The notes: generated by a model not told the origin, from the sequence alone. A stretch of 64,000 nucleotides of DNA from Abelmoschus esculentus (GCA_035048815.1 JAUCBN010000042.1:16025001-16089000); one strand, 5' to 3'. Positions 12,385-23,385 are shown, numbered from the stretch's first letter. Program-made: numbers and translations.

Positions 12385-13676
12385 TTGAGACAGACAATCC
12401 TTAAAACTTTTCATGATTCACCCTATGACGGTCATTCAGGTATTCAAGCTACTTATTATCGATTAAAATTGTATTTCTATTGGCCAGGTATGAAAGCTGC
12501 AGTACAAACACATATCAACCAGTGTGATACATGCCAAAGAACAAAGTCAGAACATGTGGCAAGTCCTGGACTGTTACAACCTATACCTATTCCTCAGCAT
12601 GCTTGGGAGGTGATTTCTATGGATTTTATAGAGGGCCTACCACCCTCTTCTAAATTCAATTGCATTTTGGTTGTCATTGATAAGTTCACAAAGTTCGCAC
12701 ACTTTATTGCTCTAGCTCATCCCTATACAGTAACTGATGTGGCTCGACTATACCTGGATCAAATTTATCGTCTCCACGGTTCTCCTAAAGTTGCAATTTC
12801 TGATAGGGATCGGACATTTACCAGTGTTTTCTGGAAAGAACTTTTTAAACAACTGGGGACTAATACTCATTTTACTACTGCTTATCACTCTGAGTCGGAT
12901 GGACAAACAGAGCGTTTAAATCAATGTCTAGAGCAGTACTTACGCAGTCTCTGCTTCCTAAAGCCAACTACTTGGTCTAAGCTATTACCCCAAGCTGAAT
13001 GGTGGTATAATACCAACCATCACACAGCGCTGGGAATGACCCCTTTCGAGGCTATCTATGGTTATCCTCCTAAGGAGATGTTCACACAGACAGATTCGAG
13101 AGTTCAAGCTGTGCACCAACTACTAGCAGATCGCATTACACTTAATGAATTACTCAAGGAAAATCTCAACAAAGCTCAACATCGTATGAAACAATATGCG
13201 GATAAAAGAAGATCGGAGAGGGAATTTAGCACTGGCGATTGGGTTTACCTCAGATTACAACCGTACCGTCAATCTTCAGTGGCTGTTCGTAAAAATCTGA
13301 AATTTTCTGCGCGTTTCTTTGGTCCCTACAAAATCATTGAACGAGTAGGTTCAGTTGCCTATCGATTACAACTGCCAGACCATTCGAAGATCCATCCGGT
13401 ATTTCACGTTAGTCTCTTGAAGAAAAAAATTAGGGATTCCATAGTTACCTCTCGCGACCCTTCAGATGTTGCTGTTGATGGCACTTTAAAGGTTTACCCA
13501 GCACTGGTACTTGATAAGCGAATGGTTAAACGACATAACCAGGCCGTCACTCAATTGTTGATTCAATGGACGAACCTCGGACCAGTCGATGCAACTTGGG
13601 AAGATTATACCGCCCTGAAAACCCAATTTTCCGATTTTGATCCTTGGGGACAAGGATCCTCTGTAGGAGGGGGTAT
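12385..13676 (+). CDS. Integrase of the gypsy element with chromodomain-like tail (longest open part)
   Basis: An open frame runs from 12385 into the 3' LTR (stop at 13870-13872). It shows the HHCC zinc finger (HSGIQATYYRLK to CDTCQRT), the DDE catalytic core (MDFIEGLPPSS, ISDRDRTFTS, SESDGQTERLNQCLEQYL) and the GPY/F-type module (FFGPYKIIERVGSVAYRL, HPVFHVSLLKK). It ends in a chromodomain-like ATWEDY segment. It would normally be the C-terminal part of a gag-pol polyprotein, and here it survives as a separate frame because the upstream stops cut it off. Whether it is ever translated is unknown. Confidence 0.85.
13664..13676 (+). other. Polypurine tract of the gypsy element
   Basis: TAGGAGGGGGTAT directly precedes the 3' LTR at 13677, the position where plus-strand DNA synthesis is primed. 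Confidence 0.75.
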
Positions 13677-14099
13677 TGACACGATCGAGGCTGTGGAAGA
13701 GAAGAAACGAGGGTTAACGAAAGAGGAATTAGGGTGCAAATTGGAGAAATTGGGAATAATTAAGAGCCCTAAGATTGAGGAGAGGAACGACAACGTTTCA
13801 AAGAGTGAACCAGACCGAATTTCTAGAGTAAACCGAAGCATTGGACCAGAGTATTGGACCGACACCACTTAATTAACGTTTATTTTTAATTTCTGTTATG
13901 CACATATTGGCTATTGCCAAGTGGCTTAAGATGAGTGGACATCTGTGCAAAAATAACCGAATGGTGTACCTATATTGTTAGGGTATTAAGCTATAATGGT
14001 CATGTTTTTTGAAGTTGAATCAGTGAGAAGTTTTCTTTCCTAAATCTCTTCTTCTTTTTTTCTCCTGCAACCTTTTCTTAATCCTATCCATCTATTACA
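13677..14099 (+). repeat. 3' LTR of the gypsy element
   Basis: 423 bp, the same ends as the 5' LTR (TGACACG to ATTACA), followed by the right GTCCC copy at 14100-14104. Confidence 0.93.
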
Positions 14100-14989
14100 G
14101 TCCCTTCATTGCTTGCTTTTCTTTTGGTCATCAAATTGTTAAGCGGCATGATATTGGTGCAAAACTAATGAAAATCAATCAAGAATTAGATTGTATTGCC
14201 AGCAACAAAGATAGATATGGTTTTACAGAAAGAAAAACAGAAAAACCTAGAGGACTACCCTCAACCATATCTCATTTTATTGAATCTGAGATAAAAGGTC
14301 GAAATGATGTTAAAGACAAATTGGTACTGGAATTGGCTCAGATTCAGACGGACGAAGAAGGCTGCAGTCAGACTAATACAGAAGGTACCAGCCAAGAAGC
14401 CTGCATTCAAACCATCTCTATAATAGGGATGGGTGGGATCGGGAAAACTACTCTTGCTCAAATGGTGTTTAATCATTTTAGAGAGCAATCCTGCTTTGAC
14501 AAGACAATTTGGGTGTGTGTCTCCAACTTTTTTGAAGAGACCAAAGTGGCAAGAGATATTCTAGAAGGTCTTGGTTGTGATTGCCAAAAACTGACTTCAC
14601 CAGAAAGCCTTCTGAACAAAATTGTTGAGACAATCAAAGAGTTGAAACTCTTTATTGTTCTCGACGATGTATGGATAGAGCATGACAAAGACTGGGAACC
14701 ACTAAGAGCTGCTCCTCAAAACTGTAAGAAAGGTAGTAGGATTTTGGTGACTACTCGAAAAGAATCGATTGTCAAGGTGATGAGATCATCTCGTGACTTC
14801 CATTTAGAAAAATTAAATGATGAGGATTGTTGGGAAATTCTTCAACTAGTAGCATTTTTTGGAAGGGAGCAGGATATGTGTAGAGATCTAAAGGATGTTG
14901 GAAAGGAGATTGCAAGAAAGTGTAAAGGCTTGCCGCTTGCTGCAAAAGCTCTAGGAAGCTTGCTACGACATAAAAAGAGTAGACAAGAT

Positions 14990-15460
14990 TGTTGGATTAA
15001 AATTCAATAATAGTGGGCACATATGTATAATGTATATTGCTATTATAAAATTTAACACGTAATTAAGTGACCAATTATGTTACACGTGTTATAGGTATTA
15101 AATTATCATGGAATTAAAAGTGTAAACACCATAAGGTGTATTTATAATTTGATGAGGGGCAGAGTTATAAATACTTCAGAGTTGGTTATTAAATCAACTA
15201 CTAGTTGGTTATTAAATCAACTATATAAAGGGTTATGGTCCCCAAGAATTAGGTCAAACTTGCATATCTCTTTTCCCCGTCTGAGAGTTGTGCCGCAAGA
15301 GAAAACCTAACTTCTTGGAAGATCAAACCCTCTGGAAAATCTTCATCAATTAATTCAGGTACGCTTCCGCATTCAGTTTATTTATTTTATTGTTCTTGAT
15401 GATTTGACATGTATAGATCCTGGGTTTATATTCGTATCGAATATATTTTTAATTCTAACA
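14990..15460 (+). repeat. 5' LTR of copia-type element 1
   Basis: Starts TGTTGGATTAAAATTC and ends AATTCTAACA. At about 15182-15226 a 20-bp unit, GTTGGTTATTAAATCAACTA, occurs twice in tandem, directly followed by the TATA-like CTATATAAAGGG, the probable LTR promoter. Confidence 0.92.
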
Positions 15461-15981
15461 AGTGGCATCAGTGCCAGAATTATGTCGAATCGTTGAGATC
15501 ATAAGTTTTGGGTTTTAATTTATTGATATGATCTAAAATTAAATATAATTTTACGGATTATTTACTTCGATATTGTTTTATAATTAATCGTATGAAATTA
15601 AATTATATATCTGTCGTATTTTAAGAACAAATCAATTTGATTTGTTTTCTATGATTTTATTTTGGGTTTTCGCCAATCTGGTTGTTTTTTCTTTTCCAAT
15701 GGATTAATATTCATTGTTTTACGACAAATATATATTTCTGTGGACTTAGTTTGGTTTTACGTCCATGGGTTTGAATCGATTAATTAAGAAATCATAAAAA
15801 TCAATATAGATTTATATGAAGATTAAGTTCTGTTTGCATGAAAATTTATTTATTTTTTTTGGGTTGCTATTAATTGGAAATTAAATTTTAAGTTTGGATT
15901 CCAATTACTTCGATAGTAACATATCTACTTTATTTTTATAAAATATATATTTTAAATATATTTTATTTAAATTATATGTTT

Positions 15982-16160
15982 AAATTCGGTTAGATCAAAA
16001 TTTTAGTTTTGATCATTGGTTATTAAGTTAAATTCGGTTAGATCAAAATTTTAGTTTTGATCATTGGGTATTAAGTTAAATTCGGTTAGATCAAAATTTT
16101 AGTTTTGATCATTGATATTAAGTTAAATTCGGTTAGATCAAAATTTTAGTTTTGGTCGTT
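15982..16160 (+). repeat. 47-48-bp tandem repeat with internal palindromes, four copies
   Basis: Four consecutive units in the leader of element 1, spaced 48, 48 and 47 bases. Each contains TTCGGTTAGATC followed by a GATCAAAA...TTTTGATC inverted repeat that could form a hairpin. The last copy is altered (TTTTGGTC). Confidence 0.9.
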
Positions 16161-16746
16161 AATAATAAAGAAAAATATAATTAATTTCGGGTTTGTCATG
16201 ATAAATTCATCATGATTAAAAAAAATTATATTCAAGTTAGCTATTAAAGCTTTATATTCGGTTTATGTTTATTAAGTTATGATTGAATGATCTTTTGGCA
16301 TGTTACTTTTAAAGTATATTGTTACTTTATGTAATTTACTTGGTTAACATATTCAGTATTTAGTTTTGATCATATGTTATTTTGGATTATAGAATATATA
16401 TTTGGTATTGATATATTCAATTCGGTTTGATCAAAAAAATTTTTTTGATTATTATATTATTATGATTATATTAAAGTTTCAAGTAATTATTATGCGAATT
16501 ACTCACTTGTATGATATTTTTGTATTTTATTTTTAGTTAAAGATTAAATGTTTTTATCGAATTTAGTTTTGGTAAAAACATATTTAAGGAATTTTTGAAG
16601 AACAGTCAAAGATTTCGGTTATTTGGATTCTGATAGCCCATCAATTTGGTTTATTTTGAAAACTCAAGTGTTATCAGAAATTTCAACTTTGACTATTATA
16701 AATATTAAGTTTGAATATTGATTATTTATGTTATATATTTTAAGAT

Positions 16747-17538
16747 AAATTAATTGAAGCATTAAGTCACCAAAGTGATCTTTATTGTGGAAATTATTTT
16801 ATTTTAAAATATAGAAGGTTTTGTGTATCTAATTCAGTTTATGCTAATATTAATCGGCTCAAAGGAAGATTAATAATTAGTAATGTTATATGTACATCTG
16901 TGGTAATAAACATGTGATAATTATTCAGTTTTATATGTGAACAATAAATCGGCCCAAAGAAAGATTTTTATTTAACATATTCTTATTATCAATATTTGAT
17001 TACTACATCAAGATATCACTTACAAATTAATATTTTTTTAAAAATATTATTGGAGTGTTCGATATCTTGTGATTATGTTACCTTTATTCAAATTTATTAT
17101 TATTTTGGTTATCTTTTATCTTGAGTAAAAGATAAAATTAAGAAAAATATTTTTAAACAATTAAATTCATATTTTGGCTTCAGATATCTAATATTCTAAT
17201 AGATTAATTGAAACATAATATCACCAAAGTGATCGCTTTTGTGTAGATTAGTTTATTTAAAATATTAAGATAATTATAGGTCTTTGTAATTCATGCGTTT
17301 ATTAATTGACCCAAAGGAAAATTAATATTTGGCCGAATTACAACGACAACTGTGACGATAAATGTGTGACAATTATATGGTATTTTATGTGAATAATACG
17401 TTAGTCCAAAGATTAATCTATTGTTTGACATAGTTTATTGTCAATGTTTGATTGCTACAACAAGAGTACCGCTTACAGTTAATATTACTGTCCAAAGACT
17501 TGATATTAATGTTGTGCTTGGTATCTTGAGGGGAACTA
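16747..17538 (+). repeat. Diverged direct duplication inside the element 1 leader
   Basis: Segments 16747-17082 and 17203-17538 align over their length. Shared anchors include CACCAAAGTGATC, a TTATTAAT...CCAAAGGAA block, GACAATTAT-like text and GATATCTTG/GGTATCTTG near the ends. It is repeated in element 2 (about 25087-25877). The function is unknown. I see no gag coding in either copy. Confidence 0.7.
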
Positions 17539-20387
17539 GCCATTATTTTGAATTTATTGTTTACTTATAGATATTTATGTGAGCTTGTTTATTTACTTAT
17601 TTTTGTTCTATCTTTAGATGATTTATTTTTACTATCATAATATCTGTTGAATACATTCTATACTTATGTTTAGTGAAATTAATTTCAAGGAATAGAAAAG
17701 ACACTTATATATAGTATTTGGTGGTATGAACATAGAACTTTCACTAAGTGAGGAACAACTTGCACCTCTCACGGCGGTAAGCATCCATAAATAGGATTTT
17801 GAGAGGCGACTTCGTTCAAGTCTAATGATCATAATTTATAAATATTTTATAAATTTTTAGGAGCACAAATCTAAAAAAAATATATTCATTCTAAGGGTTT
17901 CCTTGATAAAAAATAATAATAATAATATTATTTTTTTAACATGACATCACTTTTGGTTTATTTGATGTCTATTAAGTATAAGGATTAAGGAAATGTGAGG
18001 GAGTATATTATATTGCTTCAAAACTTAAGGCACATAAGATCAAACTTTATAACAATTGTTTGTTCTTATAATTTTAGTATAGCTTCCTATACAGTTTAAC
18101 TAATTCAAAATTAGTTACAATTATTAAAGGAGAAATAAAACTCAAACGAGATTATTTCTCATTGTGTTAAAGAGGAAGAAAAGTTGAAGCATTATAATTA
18201 TAAAAATACTCAATCAATTAGTGCTTTTTGGTTAGTGTCTCTAAGAATAAGGGCAATAAAAAAATATATATTAGAATAAAGTTGCTAAGGGTCCTTCTCC
18301 AAAGAAATAACAATAAGATATAAAATGTTGATTCTTTTGTATAAGCTAGGATACATGTAAAGAAATTAAACTTCAAAAATAAGCAATTACTTAGGCTATT
18401 TTGAGTGATCCATAGGCTATAAATTTTATGATCCCACAATTAAGATTATTTTAACGAGAGATTTATAATATTTTTAGGATGTTAAGTTTGGAGGGAGAAT
18501 AAGGTTAGATACATTGTTGTTAAGGAGGAATTGGATATTAATCTAATTCCTACTATCACTTTCCACGATGTTTAGGTTTTCACACCTATCATTAATAAAA
18601 GTGAATCAAGTACATCAGGAAAACAATGTTGAACAACTCTCGTTCAAGATAAGGTAATTATTTTTTAGAAGAACAAACTCAACAACCTAAAAACAACCTA
18701 AAAAAATGTTTCTTTAAAGATATCCATGAGAGAAAAGAGAAATACTATTGAGGATTATTACTTAGTATTTCATCAAGAAAATAAGGACAATAATGGAATG
18801 ATAAAAGACAACTTGATCAGTTTCTTTTATCAAACCATAAATATTTTAACTCTCAAAAATGGATTGATGTTATTCAAAAGAGTATAATTTTATACAAGGC
18901 AATAAAGTTTAGAAACTTGTCGCATTACCTTAAGGTACAAACCAATTGGTTATAAATTAATATTTAAAACCAAGAGGGATGTAAATGATAATATGGACAA
19001 GTATAAGGCATGTCTTGTATCTAAAGGATATACTCTAAAAGAAGATATTGATTTTGTGGAGACTTTCTCTCAAGTTATACTGAAAGTCTCTTTCAAAATA
19101 ATTTGACACTTATTGCTTTTAATCTTGAGCTACATAAGATGGATGTTAAGCTTGTGTTTTTCAATGACAACATTGAATAAATTAATTATATGGTACAATA
19201 ATTGATTTGTGTCTAATGATACAAAATTAATGATATGTAAATTAAAGATATCCATATATGAGCTTAAGTTTAACTCTCATTAATAAAATTATAAATTTTA
19301 TATTGATTATCTCATTCGATTTTGAGATAAATTTGGTTGAAAATTGTATGTATTACAAGTTCAGTGGGAGTAAATCAAGTGACACTCATATTACTAAAGA
19401 AGATATTTTTTTTCAGTGCCTTACAAGTAACCTTGAAATTTATAAAATATAAAAGATTTCATAATTTATTGAGAATCTAATTTATGCTTAAGTATGTATG
19501 CATTTGGATATTGCGTACATTATTAGAATGTTAGACAAATATTTAAGTAAATCTAATATGAATTATTGGATAGCAGCAAATAGAGTTATGAAATGACTTT
19601 AGAGAACAAAATTTATATGCTCACATATCGAAGTTCTGGTAAGTTAGAGATCATCAAGTTTACAAGCTTCGATTTTAATAGAATATTGATGTAAAAGACT
19701 CTGTCACATGAGCTGCTAATTATAGATTGAATAGAAAGACCACTTCAGTTATTTTGTGACAATAAATATGTATCATTTATTCTATAAACAATAGGAACAC
19801 TTTAAAATTTTAGTTCCTAGTTGTTAAAGAAAATTCAGAGTGTTTGTGTGTCTATAGAGCATGTTGGTACAAACTCCATAATTGCGCGCTTATTGAGAAA
19901 CTATCACCCTAGGTCTTTCGTGAGCACACTACTCATATGAGTGTAATGTTATTTAAGTATATTCAGTTTTAGTGGGAGTTTGTAATTTTGATAAATGCTC
20001 ATTCGTTTTAGACACAATTTTGGTTACTTTAGTTTAAGGTTAATTTCTGCAGAAATAAAGTTATTTTGGCTTATTCACACTCTGAATTCAGTAAAGTTTG
20101 ATCTCACTAAAGTTTAGGAGGACCAGTTGGAAATAAGCATGTTCGGTTCACATTTACATGTAATTTCCATGCTACGCATCCATGATTGATCTATGTCATT
20201 TGATTATGTTTTTATACGTGACCATTGATGGGTCCAATCATTATTGATATGATGAAAACCGCTTTGATCCTATATGAATATAATTGATGGACGAGATTAT
20301 TTTAAAATACCTATTATATGATAGCAAATTTTTGAGCTCATAAGGTTATACATTTGTCAAGAAACATATGTTGCCCAAGTGGGAGAT

Positions 20388-20858
20388 TGTTGGATTAAAA
20401 TTCAATAATAGTGGGCACATATGTATAATGTATATTGCTATTATAAAATTTAACACGTAATTAAGTGACCAATTATGTTACACGTGTTATAGGTATTAAA
20501 TTATCATGGAATTAAAAGTGTAAACACCATAAGGTGTATTTATAATTTGATGAGGGGCAGAGTTATAAATACTTCAGAGTTGATTATTAAATCAACTACT
20601 AGTTGGTTATTAAATCAACTATATAAAGGGCTATGGTCCCCAAGAATTAGGTCAAACTTGCATATCTCTTTTCCCCGTCTGAGAGTTGTGCCGCAAGAGA
20701 AAACCTAACTTCTTGGAAGATCAAACCCTCTGGAAAATCTTCATCAATTAATTCAGGTACGCTTCCGCATTCAGTTTATTTATTTTATTGTTCTTGATGA
20801 TTTGACATGTATAGATCCTGCGTTTATATTCGTATCGAATATATTTTTAATTCTAACA
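20388..20858 (+). repeat. 3' LTR of copia-type element 1
   Basis: 471 bp, nearly identical to 14990-15460, preceded by the polypurine tract. It is followed by GTGTATTTTATTTTGG, which is not NLR sequence. Confidence 0.92.
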
Positions 20859-21006
20859 GTGTATTTTATTTTGGAGTTGGGTTACCATTAACTTGGTTAA
20901 TTTCGTGAATATTTGTATGGCCGTGAGCAAGGTGGTATCTTTTGTTCGTGGGTTGTTACAATGTACATCTGATTTTTCTTATTGAATTTTCTGGACTACA
21001 TGTTCT

Positions 21007-21670
21007 TCAATATCTTAATGTACCGGTGAAAGGAATGCCACCGGTCAAAGCCAACCAGTTCTCTTTGCTCAAGGAATGATTGGACAGTGACAGTGGCTTG
21101 ATCAATTTTGTGTTAACCCTCTCACTGAGGTTAGCACCGTGGCCACGGTTGTTGTAGATGGTTTCTTCGTAATCGACTTTGTCCTGTCCATTGAAGTCTC
21201 CTAATGCCGACTCCATGATAACTGTTGTAGAGAATTTCTTCCACGGCCTGCCCAAGTATGCAGCGATTTTGAAGCTGTCATTGAAGAGCTTGTGCTCGGG
21301 GACAATCCTGCAGTTTTGGATCACAATGCCAGTGTTCTCATCAATGTATCCCTTTCCCTGTGCTGTGACGGTGTTGAATTGATTATGCATTGCTCTCCTC
21401 GCAATGATCAGTGAGTTCTGGATGATGGAAGGGCCTAGGCCTAGGGGAATCACCGAAGATGAAGTCAATGGATCCCGAGATGACACAATTTTGAAAAAAA
21501 CTGACGATTTCCTTGATTTAGAAGGTGTCTTGGTAGGCATCCATCCTACAGTTGAAGAAGGCCGACTTATCCGGTTGAACACGAAGAGCCACTGCCTGGT
21601 GCTTTTCAGGGCCAGCAGTGTTCTGGAATCCCATGGATTTGTGGGGCGAAGACACTGAGCATGACCCAAT
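21007..21670 (-). pseudogene. Pectinesterase (pectin methylesterase, CE8) pseudogene fragment
   Basis: Remnant of a cell-wall enzyme that de-esterifies pectin. On the minus strand the frame at about 21665-21520 gives SMGFQNTAGPEKHQAVALRV and NCRMDAYQDTF, then a stop. Homology goes on through a catalytic-Asp motif (SIDFIFGDS) to about 21460. After a frameshift, the frame at 21440-21007 gives NTVTAQGKGYIDENTGIVIQ, QNCRIVPEH, AYLGRPWKKFSTTVIMES and a C-terminus ending GGIPFTGTLRY. The Gln, Asp and Arg active-site motifs can all be seen, but in different frames. The N-terminal half and any inhibitor-like pro-region are not recognisable upstream. It sits between the two copia-type elements. Confidence 0.88.
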
Positions 21671-21709
21671 TCTCATTCGGAGTTGGGCTGTAAATATGCT
21701 CCCCAAGTG

Positions 21710-23380
21710 TCGTATTCTAATCCCTCAAGTTTGATGCCGAACAAGGCCTCTTTTAAGACAAAAAGTCTGTAATGGTCTTTGTCTTTACAACCACCGGAAA
21801 ATGAACTGCTTTCTTTGTTTGGTTTTCCTATTGTCCTCAAATAATCCTTCTGTATATTTGTGGTCAATTTTCAATGCCAGGGTCATTGTTCAAAAACCGA
21901 TGAAGTTGAGTTGATTCATGAAGTATGGTCCGCTACCGAGTAAAAATCATCTACTTTTTTATCATGTCTTTATTTATATTATGTTAAAATTTTTAAAAAA
22001 ATTAAATTTTAAAGTCTAACGCTTATTTTTTAATCCTAAACCTTAAATCTCACACCCTAAAAAATACATTATATCCCTAATTTCTTTAAACCTTAACTAT
22101 AACCCCTAACCCTACACTCTAAACTCTATACCTTAACCGTTCAAAAAAATTAATAAACTCTATACTTTAAACATTTTAAAAAATAAACTCTATACTTTGT
22201 ACCTTTCAATTTAAAAGGAAAACAAGAATAAAAGAATAAAAAAAAAACAGACAATTTGTTCCCGCCATTCAACCTATTTTTCTACGTGGAAAGATGTGCG
22301 TAATGATGGTTTCATGTATAGGAATATGAATTGGTTTCCATAAGAAGAAAGGGTCAAGTCTTTTTTTTGTTATTTTTGCAAATATTCCATGGTTAGTCTA
22401 ACGAATAATGTTCAAATTAAGTCGACTTTGAAATAATTTTTTGTTAATTTGATTTAAATTGGTTAAATATAATCAAAGACGAAGTATGTTCAAATTATAA
22501 TTTTCTTCTGACGTTTATGTTTTATTCTTAATTCTTCAACCTTCATTCTAGATTTGAATACAATCTTTATTATTAAAATAATAAAAAATTGATAAAAGAT
22601 ATAAGTATTTATTTATTTTTAAACTTTTAATAAAGTCGTGCACATATACAGATAATATATTTAAATATTTTAAAAGTTACTACATTATTCTCTTTTTAAT
22701 TAAATCGATTATTTTAAATATTTATTTTTTAACTTCAAGTATAGAATAATACTATTTTTTATTAGATAAATAGTTTAAAACTCATAAGTATTTTTTTTGT
22801 GCTATTATTTTTTAATTTTGTTTTTTTAAGGTTTTACCCTTATTAATTCAAATTGACCTAGATCGTATACTTTATTTTGGTAGATGAATCTTTTGACAAA
22901 GATTTTTTATGTACACAATGACTCAAATTACGAATCAAATTTTTCCTACTTCGATTAATCCTTGTTGATTCCCTTGCGTTATTACTTATCTACCATACAC
23001 GACATAAACGTAGCTTGCTTATGACCTAATACAAATATCTCCTACTTTATCTGGTGTATGTTTCCATCCAAGCCGACGTTTAACATATACGTTTGAGAAC
23101 AAAACCATATAAAGAAGTCATTAACATGGTACTATACTTTAAAAAAACAAAATTTAAGCTATACTTTAAGAGTATTACAAGCATATAACCAAAAAAACAT
23201 GAGTCCGACATGCTACAAAACAATATAGAAATTTATACGAACCGTGTGGTTCCTGAGACAATTTATGCTAAGAACGCGGAGTTGCCTGTAAATTATAACA
23301 AAATGGATCAAATATTTAATATTTTAATTGGGTTTAAGAGAACTCGACCTGCCTGTAAATAAATATTATACTAATATCAT
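21710..23380. other. AT-rich spacer with telomere-like degenerate repeats
   Basis: No gene. At about 22020-22200 there are many variants of CCCTAAA (CCTAAACC, CCCTAACCC, ACTCTAAACTC), a degenerate interstitial telomere-like block also seen elsewhere in the window. The rest is AT-rich. Confidence 0.55.
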
Positions 23381-23385
23381 ATACT
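23381..23385 (+). repeat. Left target-site duplication ATACT of element 2
   Basis: ATACT precedes the LTR at 23386 and recurs at 28657-28661 after the LTR ending at 28656. Confidence 0.9.

Larger units (their letters stand above)
8589..14099 (+). mobile_element. Ty3/gypsy LTR retrotransposon, probably Reina-type chromovirus, coding-defective
   Basis: A complete 5,511-bp element: 423-bp LTRs, primer-binding site, gag, protease, reverse transcriptase, RNase H, integrase, polypurine tract, and GTCCC target duplications. Domain order PR-RT-RH-INT is gypsy. The small size, short LTRs, initiator-Met-type primer site and a C-terminal ATWEDY chromodomain-like motif suggest the Reina clade (inference). 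Reading frames are broken by stops at about 9111, 9965, 10028, 10121, 10888, 11452 and 12055 and by frameshifts near 9560 and 10470, so it cannot move by itself. The LTRs differ at about 16 of 423 sites. It lies in sense orientation inside the NLR exon. Confidence 0.93.
8268..14989 (+). pseudogene. CC-NBS-LRR disease resistance gene, split by one retrotransposon and truncated by another
   Basis: Intracellular immune receptor remnant of the CNL class. Segment 1 (8268-8588) starts MAESLVSSVLRQLSTLAFES and encodes an Rx-type coiled coil, with DVSYDMEDVLDEW as the EDVID-like motif. Segment 2 (14105-14989) continues in the same frame once the 5.5-kb insertion plus one copy of the GTCCC duplication is removed. 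It carries the NB-ARC motifs P-loop GMGGIGKTT, kinase-2 LFIVLDDVW, RNBS-B GSRILVTTR and GLPL (CKGLPLAAKALGSLL). The reading stops where the copia-type LTR begins at 14990, so RNBS-D, MHD and the whole LRR domain are absent. No LRR continuation appears beyond the element. The only lesions in the remaining exon are the two insertions, so it was probably intact when hit. An upstream in-frame ATG at 8226 is less family-like. Confidence 0.9.
14990..20858 (+). mobile_element. Ty1/copia-type LTR element 1, coding-dead, in the NLR
   Basis: A 5,869-bp element with two 471-bp LTRs (14990-15460 and 20388-20858) that differ at about three sites. After the 5' LTR, AGTGGCATCAGTGCC resembles an initiator-Met primer site. 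CAAGTGGGAGAT before the 3' LTR is a classical copia polypurine tract. The interior is AT-rich and mostly non-coding. Only decayed pol survives: reverse transcriptase at about 18920-19060 (KTKRDVNDNMDKYKACLVSK), a further piece at about 19320-19370 (ENCMYYKFSGSK), and RNase H remnants at about 19490-19950 (IEHVGTNSIIA). It must have moved in trans, if at all. Its flanks (AAGAT left, GTGTA right) do not form a target duplication. Confidence 0.9.

Noticed and set aside
14100..15010. A separate NB-ARC gene starting at the ATG at 14168
   Set aside because: The frame is continuous with the coiled-coil exon once the insertion is discounted, so it is the middle of the same split gene.
16747..17538. 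Internal duplication as a possible tRNA-derived SINE pair
   Set aside because: No A/B box promoter, no poly(A) tail and no target duplication; it belongs to the element leader.
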